The notes under the pieces: model-generated | Databases searched by the model: none | What the model was told of the DNA's origin: nothing | What the model saw: the letters and a program-made list of their open reading frames with translations, nothing else | Position numbers and translations under genes: made by a program | Source: Streptomyces sp. Q6 | GTDB taxonomy: Bacteria > Actinomycetota > Actinomycetes > Streptomycetales > Streptomycetaceae | Direction: 5' to 3' | Length of the DNA: 64,000 nt | NCBI RefSeq assembly: GCF_036967205.1 | Contig: NZ_CP146022.1 | Span: 3,968,001-4,032,000, forward strand | Shown: in pieces, positions 56,085 through 64,000 of the stretch | Position numbering within the stretch: position 1 is the first letter of the stretch | Layout: each line of letters starts with the position of its first letter

Positions 56085-57374
56085 GTGAAAGTGACCAGGG
56101 CGATGGGCGCGGCGATGCGCCGGATCCAGGTGGGCAGCGCGCTGAGCGCGTTCGGCATCGGCTTCACGGTTCCGTTCCTCTACGTGTATGTGGCGGAGGT
56201 CAGGGAGCTGGGGGCCGGGGCGGCCGGCATCGTGCTGGCCGCGTTCGCCATGGCCGCCCTCATCGTCCTGCCCTTCACCGGTCGCGCGATCGACCGGCGC
56301 GGACCGCTGCCCGTACTGGTGGCGGCGTCCGTCGTGGCGTCCGTCGGTGCGCTGAGCCTGGGGCTCGCGAACAGTGAGGCGACCGCGATCGCCGCGGCCG
56401 CCGTGCTGGGTGCGGGTACCGCCGTGCTCCAGCCCGCGCTCGCGACGATGATCGTGTGGTGCTCGGCGCCGGAGACACGGACGCGCTCCTTCGCCATGCA
56501 GTTCTTCCTCCAGAACCTGGGTCTCGGTATCGGCGGCCTCATCGGCGGCCAGATCGTGGACGAGAGCCGCCCGGACAGCTTCCTGCTGCTCTTCGGCATC
56601 GAGGCCGTGATGTTCCTGGTGCTCGCCGGTGTCGTCCTGACCGTACGGATCCCGCACGCGCCCGGCATCGGTGACGCGGTGCCGAAGGGGCAGGGCGGGG
56701 GCGGGCTGCGGACGCTGCTCGGGCACCGGGCGATGGTGCAGCTGTGCGTGCTCGGCTTCGTCCTGTTCTTCGCCTGCTACGGGCAGTTCGAGTCGGGGCT
56801 GAGTGCCTACGGTGTCGAGGCGGCCGGGATCTCCCCGTCCACGCTGGGCATCGCGCTGGCCGCCAACACGGCCATGATCGTCGTCGCGCAGTTCGCCGTG
56901 CTCAAGTTCGTCGAGCGCAGGAAGCGGTCGCGGGTCATCGCCTCCGTCGGGCTGATCTGGGCCGTCGCCTGGATCGCGGCGGGGTACGCGGGGCTCGGGG
57001 GCGGCAGCCAGGCCATGGCCACCGCCGCGTTCATCTCCACGTACGCGCTGTTCGGGCTCGGTGAGGCGATGCTGTCGCCGACCGTGGCGCCGCTGGTCGC
57101 CGATCTCGCGCCGGCCGGAATGGTCGGCTCGTACAACTCGGCCTTCGCGCTGGTCAAGCAGCTCGCGCTGGCCGTCGGTCCGGCCGTGGGCGGGCCGATG
57201 GGGGCCGCGCTGCACGGCCCGTACATCGTGACGTTCGTGCTGTTCTCGCTGGGGATCACGGTCCTCGCGCTGCGGCTCGGGAAGCGGCTGACCCCCGTAC
57301 AGAACCAGCCGTCGCTGGCGGGGAGCCGGGTCGTGGCGCAGAGCGTGCCGGAGCCGGCCGCAGCGGAGGCGTGA
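56085..57374 (+). CDS. MFS transporter, 12-helix
   Basis: The product is 429 aa with 12 predicted transmembrane helices in two halves linked by a basic loop (PKGQGGGGLRTLLGHR). Motif A-like sequence GRAIDRRGPLPVL follows helix 2. It is likely a drug or metabolite exporter of the DHA1 type. Start candidates are GTG 56085, GTG 56091 and ATG 56103; AAAGGG lies just upstream of the first. It is controlled by the divergent MarR. Confidence 0.9.
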   Translation: MKVTRAMGAAMRRIQVGSALSAFGIGFTVPFLYVYVAEVRELGAGAAGIVLAAFAMAALIVLPFTGRAIDRRGPLPVLVAASVVASVGALSLGLANSEATAIAAAAVLGAGTAVLQPALATMIVWCSAPETRTRSFAMQFFLQNLGLGIGGLIGGQIVDESRPDSFLLLFGIEAVMFLVLAGVVLTVRIPHAPGIGDAVPKGQGGGGLRTLLGHRAMVQLCVLGFVLFFACYGQFESGLSAYGVEAAGISPSTLGIALAANTAMIVVAQFAVLKFVERRKRSRVIASVGLIWAVAWIAAGYAGLGGGSQAMATAAFISTYALFGLGEAMLSPTVAPLVADLAPAGMVGSYNSAFALVKQLALAVGPAVGGPMGAALHGPYIVTFVLFSLGITVLALRLGKRLTPVQNQPSLAGSRVVAQSVPEPAAAEA

Positions 57375-57381
57375 GCGCGGG

Positions 57382-58209
57382 TCAGCGGGTCGCGGTCGTC
57401 AGCGTCGCCGTGAAGGGGAGCGTCACCGTGCCGTCGGGGGACGTGCGGTCCGCGAAGCGGGCGGCGAGGACACGGCCGGTCTCCTTCAGCGCCTGCTCCC
57501 CGTGCGCCTCGGCGATCCTGCGGCCCCACGGCAGCGCCGACAGATGGCCCGCCGCGAAGCCGGCGAGCGGGGGCAGCGTCACGTCGAGCGTGAGGACGCG
57601 GGACGTCGCGTCGTGGAAGCCCGCCTTGTGCAGCGCCTCGGCGACGACGTCGCCGGTGCAGCGGAACGCCGCGGTGAAGTCGGTCGCGGCGTCCGGACCC
57701 GCGTACCGGTCGACGGCCTCGTGCTGTGCGGTGAAGTAGGGGGAACGGTCCGGATGCGTCCAGGTCGTGGCGGCGAACCGGCCGCCGGGGCGCGTGACCC
57801 GGGCCGCCTCGCCGAGCGCCGTCGCGAGGTCGGGGAAGAACTGCACGCCCTGCTGGCACAGGACCGCGTCGAAGAGGTCGTCGTCGTACGGCAGGTGCTC
57901 GGCGGGAGCCTCGGTGAACTCGATGTCGGGGTAGAGGTGCGGCCGGTGCGCGAGGGCGACCGTGAGCATCGCCGCGTTGACGTCCGCGCCGTGCACCCGG
58001 CCGGTCGGGCCGACCCGGGCCGCGGCGAGCCGGGCGGTGAAGCCCGTGCCGCAGGCCAGGTCGAGGACGGAGTCGCCGGGGGCGAGACCCGCGCTGTCGA
58101 CGAGCGCGGTGACGAACGGCGCCATGATCGGGGCGACGTACCGCTCGTAGCGCTCGGGGGCGTTGCCGGTGAGGTGGAAACCTGCTGAGGCGTCGCTCAT
58201 GTCGGTCAT
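57382..58209 (-). CDS. SAM-dependent methyltransferase (class I)
   Basis: The product is 275 aa. The SAM-binding motif I is VLDLACGTGFTARLAA, motif II GADVNAAML, motif III FDAVLCQQGVQFFPDL and post-motif ARVTRPGGRFAATTW. It resembles UbiE/Methyltransf_11 enzymes acting on small molecules. The start could be ATG 58209 or the second Met at 58200. It converges on the MFS gene with 7 bases between. Substrate unknown. Confidence 0.9.
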   Translation of the reverse strand: MTDMSDASAGFHLTGNAPERYERYVAPIMAPFVTALVDSAGLAPGDSVLDLACGTGFTARLAAARVGPTGRVHGADVNAAMLTVALAHRPHLYPDIEFTEAPAEHLPYDDDLFDAVLCQQGVQFFPDLATALGEAARVTRPGGRFAATTWTHPDRSPYFTAQHEAVDRYAGPDAATDFTAAFRCTGDVVAEALHKAGFHDATSRVLTLDVTLPPLAGFAAGHLSALPWGRRIAEAHGEQALKETGRVLAARFADRTSPDGTVTLPFTATLTTATR

Positions 58210-58249
58210 AGGAGCTGACTAGCACCCCCGCCCGGCGGGCGGAAGCCTC

Positions 58250-59902
58250 TCAGCCCGTGGCGCGCGGGAGGACGAACTCGCACCACACCGCCTTGCCGCC
58301 GCCCGGCGTGCGCCGCGAGCCCCAGTTCGAGGTGATCGTCGCGACGATGGCGATGCCCCGGCCCGTCTCGTCCGCCGGGTCCGCTCTGCGGCGACGGGGC
58401 AGGTGGTCGTCGCCGTCGGTCACCTCGATGATCAGGCGGCGGTCCGTGCGGCGCAGCCGCAGCCGCATCGGTGGGGTGCCGTGCTGGAGCGAGTTGGCGA
58501 CGAGCTCGCTCGCGGCGAGGACGCCCAGGTCGTGGAGTTCCGGGGTGAAGCGCCAGCTCGACAGGACGCCGGAGGCGAAGGCCCGCGCGCGCGGTGCCGC
58601 CTCGACGCCGCCGAGGAGTTCGAGCGCCGCGTTGCGGAACAGTTCGCCGTCCGCGCCCTTGCGGGCCGGGTGCTGGAGGACCAGGACCGCGACGTCGTCG
58701 TCGTGGTCCGCGGTGACGCCGAGCGCGCGGATCAGCCGGTCGCAGACGACCTGGGGCGTGCCGGTCGCACCGCCCAGCGCCCGTTCGAGCGCGGCCACGC
58801 CCTCGTCGATGTCCTCGTCCCTGCGCTCCACCAGACCGTCGGTGTACATGACGGCGGTCGAGCCGGGGCCGAGCGGCACCGAGCCCGAGGTGTGCAGCCA
58901 GCCGCCGGTGCCGAGCGGCGGGCCCGTGGGCTCCTCGGCGCGGTGGATCGTGCCGTTCTCGTCGCGTACGAGGATGGGGAGATGGCCCGCGGACGCGTAG
59001 ACCAGGCGGCCCTCGTTCGGGTCGTGGACGGCGTAGACGCAGGTGGCGATCTGCTGCGGGTCGATCTCCGTGGCCAGGCCGTCGAGGAGTTGCAGTACCT
59101 CGTGCGGGGGCAGGTCGAGGCGGGCGTAGGCGCGGACCGCCGTGCGGAGCTGGCCCATGACGGCCGCCGCGCGGACACCGCGGCCCATGACGTCGCCGAT
59201 GACCAGGGCCGTGCGGCCGCCGCCGAGGGTGATGACGTCGTACCAGTCGCCGCCGACCGCGGCCTCGGTGCCGCCGGGCTGGTAGGTGGCGGCGATCCGC
59301 AGGTCGTCGGGCTCCTCCAGCTCCTGGGGCAGCAGGGAACGCTGGAGGGTGACGGCCGTCTCGCGCTGCTCGCGCTCGCTGGTCCGCAGCCGCTCGGCGG
59401 CCTCCGCGTGGTCGGTGACGTCGGCCGCGAAGATCAGCACGCCGGGGCCCTCCGCGGTCTCCAGCGGAGTGCAGGTGATCGTGTACGAGCGGCCGCCGGC
59501 GGCCTTGCGGGACTTGACCGTGCGCGGCTTCGCGCTGCGCAGCACCTGGTCGAGCAGGGGCAGCAGGCTCAGGTCGGCGAGTTCGGGCAGGGCCTCGCGG
59601 GCCGGTTCGCCGGTGGGGCGGTCGCCGAAGGCCGCGGTGTACGCGTCGTTGACGTACGCGACGCGGTGCTCCGGGCCGTGCACCAGGGCGACCAGGGCCG
59701 GGATGCGGTCGAGGACCTCGCGGACGGGCAGCTCGCCGACGACGCCACCGCCGCCGTCCTCGGGGAGTTCGTCGGTCGGCAGCTGCTCGGCGCGGGCCGC
59801 GGGCACCGCGCCGTCGCCTCGCTGGGGTACGCCGTGGTCGACCCGCGCCGCGGCGCGGCGCTGCGTTCCGGGGAGCCGGGCGCTCCAGCGCGTGAAGTTC
59901 AC
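58250..59902 (-). CDS. PAS-SpoIIE phosphatase-HATPase signalling protein
   Basis: The product is 550 aa from GTG 59902 (NFTRWSARLPGTQRR); ATG 59950 is an alternative start. Domains in order are PAS (about 55-150: EHRVAYVNDAYTAAFG), PP2C/SpoIIE (about 185-385: SLLPQELEEPDDLRIAATYQPGG, GGDWYDVI, IGDVMGRGVRAAAVM, VMYTDGLVERRDEDI, HDDDVAVLVL) and an RsbW-like HATPase (about 415-545: LAASELVANSLQHGTPP, DETGRGIAIV). Kinase-like and phosphatase domains together suggest control of an anti-anti-sigma factor in stress or development, as is common in Streptomyces. Confidence 0.92.
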   Translation of the reverse strand: MNFTRWSARLPGTQRRAAARVDHGVPQRGDGAVPAARAEQLPTDELPEDGGGGVVGELPVREVLDRIPALVALVHGPEHRVAYVNDAYTAAFGDRPTGEPAREALPELADLSLLPLLDQVLRSAKPRTVKSRKAAGGRSYTITCTPLETAEGPGVLIFAADVTDHAEAAERLRTSEREQRETAVTLQRSLLPQELEEPDDLRIAATYQPGGTEAAVGGDWYDVITLGGGRTALVIGDVMGRGVRAAAVMGQLRTAVRAYARLDLPPHEVLQLLDGLATEIDPQQIATCVYAVHDPNEGRLVYASAGHLPILVRDENGTIHRAEEPTGPPLGTGGWLHTSGSVPLGPGSTAVMYTDGLVERRDEDIDEGVAALERALGGATGTPQVVCDRLIRALGVTADHDDDVAVLVLQHPARKGADGELFRNAALELLGGVEAAPRARAFASGVLSSWRFTPELHDLGVLAASELVANSLQHGTPPMRLRLRRTDRRLIIEVTDGDDHLPRRRRADPADETGRGIAIVATITSNWGSRRTPGGGKAVWCEFVLPRATG

Positions 59903-60060
59903 TGTGGGACAAGCCTCGTGGGGTCGAGGGCGGGCGAAGAGCCCGCCCATGGTCGTGGACCAGTCTGGCCGACCGTACTGACAAACATCAGACGCCGGTC
60001 CGTGGGCGGGAGTTCCGCGTTCCGGTGGGCCGGACGCCCGCGATGGCGTCAACAGAGCGG

Positions 60061-61494
60061 TCAGGGCGACCCTTTCGGGCTGCCGGACGGCGGTGCGGAA
60101 GGGTCCTCAGGAGGGACGGCACCGGCCGCGAGTTCGAACTCGGCGCGCGGCTGCTCCAGGGAACCCAGCGAGACGATCTCCCTCTTGAACAGTCCTGAGA
60201 GGGTCCATTCGGTCAGGACGCGGGCCTTCCGGTTGACGGTGGGCACCCGGCTGAGGTGGTAGACGCGGTGCATGAACCAGGCAGGGTAGCCCTTCACCTT
60301 GCGTCCGTAGACGTGTGCGACGCCTTTGTGGAGGCCGAGCGAGGCCACCGAGCCCACGTAGGCGTGCTCGTAGTCGGTGAGCGGCTGCCCGCGCAGGGAG
60401 GCCGCGATGTTCTCGGCGAGGGTCCTGGCCTGGCGCACGGCGTGCTGGGCGTTGGGCGCGCACTCCTTGCCGGGCGCGGTGACGTCGGGGACGGCCGCGG
60501 CGTCGCCCGCGCCCCACGCGTGCGGGGCGCCGTCCACGGCGAGCTGCGCGGTGCACTTGAGGCGGCCGCGTTCGTTCAGCGGCAGGTCCGTGGCGGCGAG
60601 CAGCGGACTCGGTTTGACGCCGGCCGTCCACACGACCGTACGCGTGGGGAAGCGGGAGCCGTCGCTGAGCACGGCGACCCGGTTCTCGCAGGATTCGAGG
60701 CGGGTCTCCAGGCGTACGTCGATGTTGCGGCCGCGCAGTTCACGGATCGTGTACCGGCCCATTTCCGGGCCGACTTCGGGGAGGATCCGGTCGCTGGCCT
60801 CGACGAGGATCCACTTCAGGTCCTCGGGTTTCACGTTGTGGTAGTACTTCGCCGCGTACCGGGCCATGTCCTCCAGCTCGCCGAGCGCCTCGACGCCCGC
60901 GTACCCGCCGCCCACGAAGACGAAGGTGAGCGCCGCGTCGCGGATCGCCGGGTCGCGGGTGGAGGACGCGATGTCGAGCTGCTCGATGACGTGGTTGCGC
61001 AGGCCGACGGCCTCCTCGACCGTCTTGAACCCGATGCCGTGGTCGGCGAGTCCGGGGACCGGGAGGGTGCGCGAGATCGAGCCGGGCGCGAGGACCAGTT
61101 CGTCGTACGGGAGCGCGGCCGGGCCGGTGCCCTCCTCGTCGCTGGCGAGGGTGGTGTACGTGGCGCTGCGCTTGGTGTGGTCGACGGCGACGACCTCGCC
61201 GACGATGACGTGGCACTGGTCGAGGACGCGGCGCAGCGGGACGACGACGTGGCGCGGCGAGATGGAGCCCGCGGCGGCCTCGGGCAGGAACGGCTGGTAC
61301 GTCATGTACGGGTCGGGGGTGATCACGACGATCTCCACCGCGCCGCTCCTGAGCTCGTGTTTGAGCTTCTTCTGGAGGCGCAGGGCCGTGTACATCCCGA
61401 CGTAGCCGCCGCCGACAACGAGAATGCGCGCACCCCTCGGGGGTTCGGGGGTCGTCCCCCGCTTGTTTGCAGCCCTCACCCTCCCATGACGCAT
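60061..61494 (-). CDS. ndh: type II NADH dehydrogenase
   Basis: The product is 477 aa. The first dinucleotide-binding fold is RILVVGGGYVGMYTALRLQ (FAD) and the second TFVFVGGGYAGVEALGELEDM (NADH). The FAD-contacting VWTAGVKPSPL and WGAGDAAAVPD follow, with a hydrophobic C-terminal region for membrane docking (SLGLHKGVAHVYGRKVKGYPAWFMHRVYH). It passes electrons from NADH to menaquinone without proton pumping. The start is uncertain: ATG 61494 was chosen; GTG 61515 and GTG 61479 are also in frame. Confidence 0.92.
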   Translation of the reverse strand: MRHGRVRAANKRGTTPEPPRGARILVVGGGYVGMYTALRLQKKLKHELRSGAVEIVVITPDPYMTYQPFLPEAAAGSISPRHVVVPLRRVLDQCHVIVGEVVAVDHTKRSATYTTLASDEEGTGPAALPYDELVLAPGSISRTLPVPGLADHGIGFKTVEEAVGLRNHVIEQLDIASSTRDPAIRDAALTFVFVGGGYAGVEALGELEDMARYAAKYYHNVKPEDLKWILVEASDRILPEVGPEMGRYTIRELRGRNIDVRLETRLESCENRVAVLSDGSRFPTRTVVWTAGVKPSPLLAATDLPLNERGRLKCTAQLAVDGAPHAWGAGDAAAVPDVTAPGKECAPNAQHAVRQARTLAENIAASLRGQPLTDYEHAYVGSVASLGLHKGVAHVYGRKVKGYPAWFMHRVYHLSRVPTVNRKARVLTEWTLSGLFKREIVSLGSLEQPRAEFELAAGAVPPEDPSAPPSGSPKGSP

Positions 61495-61856
61495 CGGCCC
61501 CTTGTGTTTGTCCACAGCCCCGACAATTTGTGTGACGGAACGGAAGGGCTCGTACCGGTCCGGCGGCCGACCGGGGGCTGGGAAAGGTCCGCAGGTCAGG
61601 GGGCGCACGGGGGGTGGACGACAGGGGTGCAATCGGGGCGGAAACGGCGGGTACTCCGTTCGGGGGGCGCTCTGTGCGGAACCTGCCCCTTCTGAATTGA
61701 CTCCCGCTCAACTATGTTCGTGTGCTGTCGGGGTGTCGGGGGATGCACTGGCGGGCCCGTCAGGCGGACCCGGAAATCGCTGTCTGTTCCTCACGCTCCG
61801 GCTGACAATGACGGGGAGTGTCTCCGGGGGGAGACGTCATTACCGGGGGAACACAT
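61495..61856. other. divergent intergenic region between ndh and a TetR gene
   Basis: This is 362 bases without a convincing gene. TTGACT at 61697 could be a -35 for the rightward gene, but no good -10 is spaced from it. Several G-runs (about 61730-61740 and 61825-61832) are present. I see no palindrome strong enough to name as an operator. Confidence 0.4.
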
Positions 61857-62621
61857 ATGCACATTCAGGACTCTCATTGGACCTCAGCGTCTGCCGTCGC
61901 GCCTTCGGGCGTCGCCGGAGGCGCCAACGGGCGCGGTGCGAGCGACAGTTCGCGCAACACGCCCCTGCGCGTGGACGCACAGCGCAATCTCGAACACGTG
62001 CTGCGCGCGGCCCGCGAGGTCTTCGGCGAGCTGGGGTACGGGGCACCCATGGAGGACGTGGCGCGTCGCGCCCGCGTCGGTGTGGGCACGGTCTACCGGC
62101 GCTTCCCCAGCAAGGACGTACTGGTGCGACGGATCGCCGAGGAGGAGACCTCCCGGCTGACCGACCAGGCGCGGACGGCGCTCGGCCAGGAGGACGAGCC
62201 GTGGTCGGCGCTCTCGCGCTTCCTGCGGACCTCGGTGGCCTCGGGCGCGGGCCGGCTGCTGCCGCCCCAGGTGCTGCGCGTGGGCGTCGCGGACGAAGGC
62301 GCCGAGCGGGACGAGACCAGGGTTCCGCAGCAGCGGGCCGCGGCGGACGGGCCCGAGCTGCGGCTCGTGGAGCAGCGGACGCCGGTGCAGGACGGTGTGC
62401 CCGCGGACGACGCGGGGGCGGCGGCGCTGCTCGAGGTCGTGGGGCGGCTCGTGGACCGGGCGCGCGAGGCCGGCGAACTGCGGTCGGACGTGACCGTCTC
62501 GGACGTGCTGCTCGTCATCGCGACGGCGGCGCCCTCGCTGCCGGACGCGGCGCAGCAGCAGGCGGCGTCCTCGCGGCTGCTGGACATCCTTCTGGAAGGG
62601 CTGCGCTCGCGGCCCGCATAG
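61857..62621 (+). CDS. TetR-family regulator with long N-terminal extension
   Basis: The product is 254 aa. About 45 residues of Gly/Ser/Ala-rich extension precede the TetR helix-turn-helix (ARRARVGVGTVYRRFPSKDVLVRRIAEEE). The ligand domain is acidic and Ala-rich. The ATG at 61857 has GGGGGA 6 nt upstream, which supports the long form. It is divergent from ndh, so regulation of the NADH dehydrogenase is possible but unproven. Confidence 0.9.
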   Translation: MHIQDSHWTSASAVAPSGVAGGANGRGASDSSRNTPLRVDAQRNLEHVLRAAREVFGELGYGAPMEDVARRARVGVGTVYRRFPSKDVLVRRIAEEETSRLTDQARTALGQEDEPWSALSRFLRTSVASGAGRLLPPQVLRVGVADEGAERDETRVPQQRAAADGPELRLVEQRTPVQDGVPADDAGAAALLEVVGRLVDRAREAGELRSDVTVSDVLLVIATAAPSLPDAAQQQAASSRLLDILLEGLRSRPA

Positions 62622-62846
62622 CACGTCGGGTGAGGTGACCGCGGGCGGCAGGATCGCGCCGCTCGCGGTCAACTCCCTTACACGGACAGTTCGTTGATCC
62701 TTCCCCGTACGGGTGAGCCGTAGTGCTCAGGTCCGGGAAGTCTCCACGGATGAGTGGTTGCCGTGCAGGGACCCGCTCCGCACTCGGCCCGTGTGGCACT
62801 CTTTCCCGGTGGTCGGGTCAGAGTGTGGGGTCGGGGGCTTTCCGCG

Positions 62847-64000
62847 ATGAGCGTTGACGGGCGGGACGAGCAGCGGTCGGACGGTGAGGGGGAGAGCGCC
62901 GGGGAACCCGTGGTCCAGCAGGTGCCGAGCCAGGGCGGCCCCGGGCGGGCGTCGGGCGCGGCACGGGCCGGGACCGGGGCCGAGGCGTCCGTCCCGGCGC
63001 AGCGCGAGAGCGGACCGGGTGAACCTCCCTCCTCCGACGCCGACTTGATCGGGCGGATGCGTGGGGGCGACGACACCGCGTACGAGGAGCTGTACCGCAG
63101 GCACGCCGCCGCCGTACGCCGCTACGCCCGCACCTGCTGCCGGGACGGGCACACCGCCGACGACCTGACCGCCGAGGTCTTCGCCCGCATGCTCCAGGCC
63201 GTGCGCGGCGGCAGCGGGCCCGAGCACGCCGTGCGCGCCTATCTGCTGACCACCGTGCGACGCGTCGCCGCGGGGTGGACGAAGTCGGCCAAAAGGGAAC
63301 ATCTGGTAGATGACTTCGCGGTGTTCGCCGCGCAGGCCTCCCGGACGAACGAGGTGTCCGACGACGACACCCTCGACCTCGGCGCCGACGTCCTCGCCAT
63401 GCACGAGGCCGAGCAGTCGATGGCCATGCAGGCCTTCCGCTCACTGCCCGAGCGCTGGCAGGCCGTGCTGTGGCACACCGAGGTCGAGGACGAGTCGCCC
63501 AGTGACGTCGCCACGCTCTTCGGCCTCGACGCCAACGGCACCCGGGTGCTCGCCAAGCGCGCCCGCGAGGGCCTCAAGGAGGCCTACCTCCAGGCGCACG
63601 TCTCGGCCACGCTGACCGAGTCCGAGGAGTGCTCCCGGTACGCGGACCGGCTCGGCGCGTACGCCCGCGGCAGCCTGCGCACCCGGGCCGAGCGCGGCCT
63701 GCGCAAGCACCTGGAGGAGTGCGCCAAGTGCCGCCTCGCGGCCGGGCAGATCAAGGAAGTCGCCAGCGGCATCCCCGGTGTCGTGCCGATCGCGGTCATC
63801 GGCTGGTTCGGTGCCGCCGGGTACGCGAAGGCCGCCGCCCTCATCGGCGGTGGCGCCGCGGGTGCGGCGGGCGCGGGGGCCGCGGGTGCGGCCGCGGCGT
63901 CGGGTGGCTCGTCGGGCGGTGCGGCCGGTGGCGCCGCCGCCTCCGAGGGCTCGGCGCGCCCGCGAAGGCCGGGATCGCGGCCGGTGTGGTGGCGGCCGCG
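62847..64000 (+). CDS. sigma-70 (ECF-like) factor with C-terminal zinc-finger/membrane segment, partial
   Basis: The gene is open to the right edge (384 codons seen). After a disordered head (1-65) comes region 2 (DTAYEELYRRHAAAVRRYARTCCRDGHTADDLTAEVFARML) and region 4 (SLPERWQAVLWHTEVEDESPSDVATLFGLDANGTRVLAKRAREGL). An anti-sigma-like zinc finger follows (KHLEECAKCRLA), then a hydrophobic Ala/Gly-rich stretch (VVPIAVIGWFGAAGY). From about 63948 the reading frame loses codon bias; a one-base insertion would restore GAPAKAGIAAGVVAAA, so a frameshift near the end is suspected. Confidence 0.88.
   Translation, partial: MSVDGRDEQRSDGEGESAGEPVVQQVPSQGGPGRASGAARAGTGAEASVPAQRESGPGEPPSSDADLIGRMRGGDDTAYEELYRRHAAAVRRYARTCCRDGHTADDLTAEVFARMLQAVRGGSGPEHAVRAYLLTTVRRVAAGWTKSAKREHLVDDFAVFAAQASRTNEVSDDDTLDLGADVLAMHEAEQSMAMQAFRSLPERWQAVLWHTEVEDESPSDVATLFGLDANGTRVLAKRAREGLKEAYLQAHVSATLTESEECSRYADRLGAYARGSLRTRAERGLRKHLEECAKCRLAAGQIKEVASGIPGVVPIAVIGWFGAAGYAKAAALIGGGAAGAAGAGAAGAAAASGGSSGGAAGGAAASEGSARPRRPGSRPVWWRP

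Noticed and set aside
61502-62638. 378-aa plus-strand ORF overlapping the TetR gene
   Set aside because: Different frame from the TetR gene, Arg/Gly-rich, no domain; a shadow ORF.

Overview
The window is chromosomal DNA of a Streptomyces. The base composition is very GC-rich with strong third-position GC. The 16S/23S/5S rRNA sequences are of streptomycete type with no tRNA in the 16S-23S spacer. The gene order around glnR, mshD, ppk and pst matches, from memory, the core-chromosome region of S. coelicolor near SCO4117-SCO4168.

Layout. 1-7.1 kb (mostly minus strand): a clipped FABP-family gene, a 32-aa membrane peptide, three overlapping single-pass membrane proteins, a DUF3099-like protein, DUF1416, the thiosulfate sulfurtransferase cysA with a Cys-containing leader peptide, a DUF2993 lipid-binding-type protein, a Q-rich membrane protein and a MoaD-like protein. 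7.1-15.1 kb: an alpha/beta hydrolase diverges from the nitrogen regulator glnR, followed by a LacI regulator, an HtrA-like protease, an OmpR-type response regulator with its histidine kinase, and a second DUF2993 protein. 15.2-22.5 kb: a secreted 5'-nucleotidase, mycothiol synthase mshD, and a GntR-controlled ABC exporter with three tandem permeases. 22.5-34.2 kb is a phosphate block: ppk, CHAD protein, Nudix hydrolase, pstSCAB, pit and a PhoU-like DUF47 protein, with a clear PHO box before pstS. It is followed by CsoR and a lipoprotein. 34.3-37.1 kb: a bicovalent-type FAD oxidoreductase and a PAP2 phosphatase with an apparent frameshift.

37.3-45.9 kb holds a chromosomal type-IV-secretion-like locus: a VirB1-like wall hydrolase, a VirB2-like small protein, a VirB8-position protein, a VirB6-like protein, a VirB4 split into two genes (SCO6880-type plus ATPase), and a VirD4-like protein whose P-loop is degenerate. 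No relaxase is visible. This is the least understood system in the window. 45.9-49.3 kb: a TetR/MFS/FMN-reductase detoxification set and a GNAT enzyme. 49.5-54.7 kb: one complete rRNA operon on the minus strand, with its promoters up to about 55.4 kb. 55.4-64 kb: a divergent MarR/MFS pair, a methyltransferase, a PAS-SpoIIE-HATPase phosphatase, a type II NADH dehydrogenase, a TetR regulator, and a sigma factor fused to a zinc-finger anti-sigma-like domain that runs off the end.

Regulatory signals visible by eye include a GntR palindrome, a PHO box, a CsoR operator, TetR and MarR sites, 11-bp-periodic repeats before the protease, and a promoter-hairpin-uORF leader before glnR. Two places (about 36.4 kb and 63.95 kb) look like single-base indels, either real or assembly errors. 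Coordinates of rRNA ends and several alternative GTG/TTG starts are approximate.
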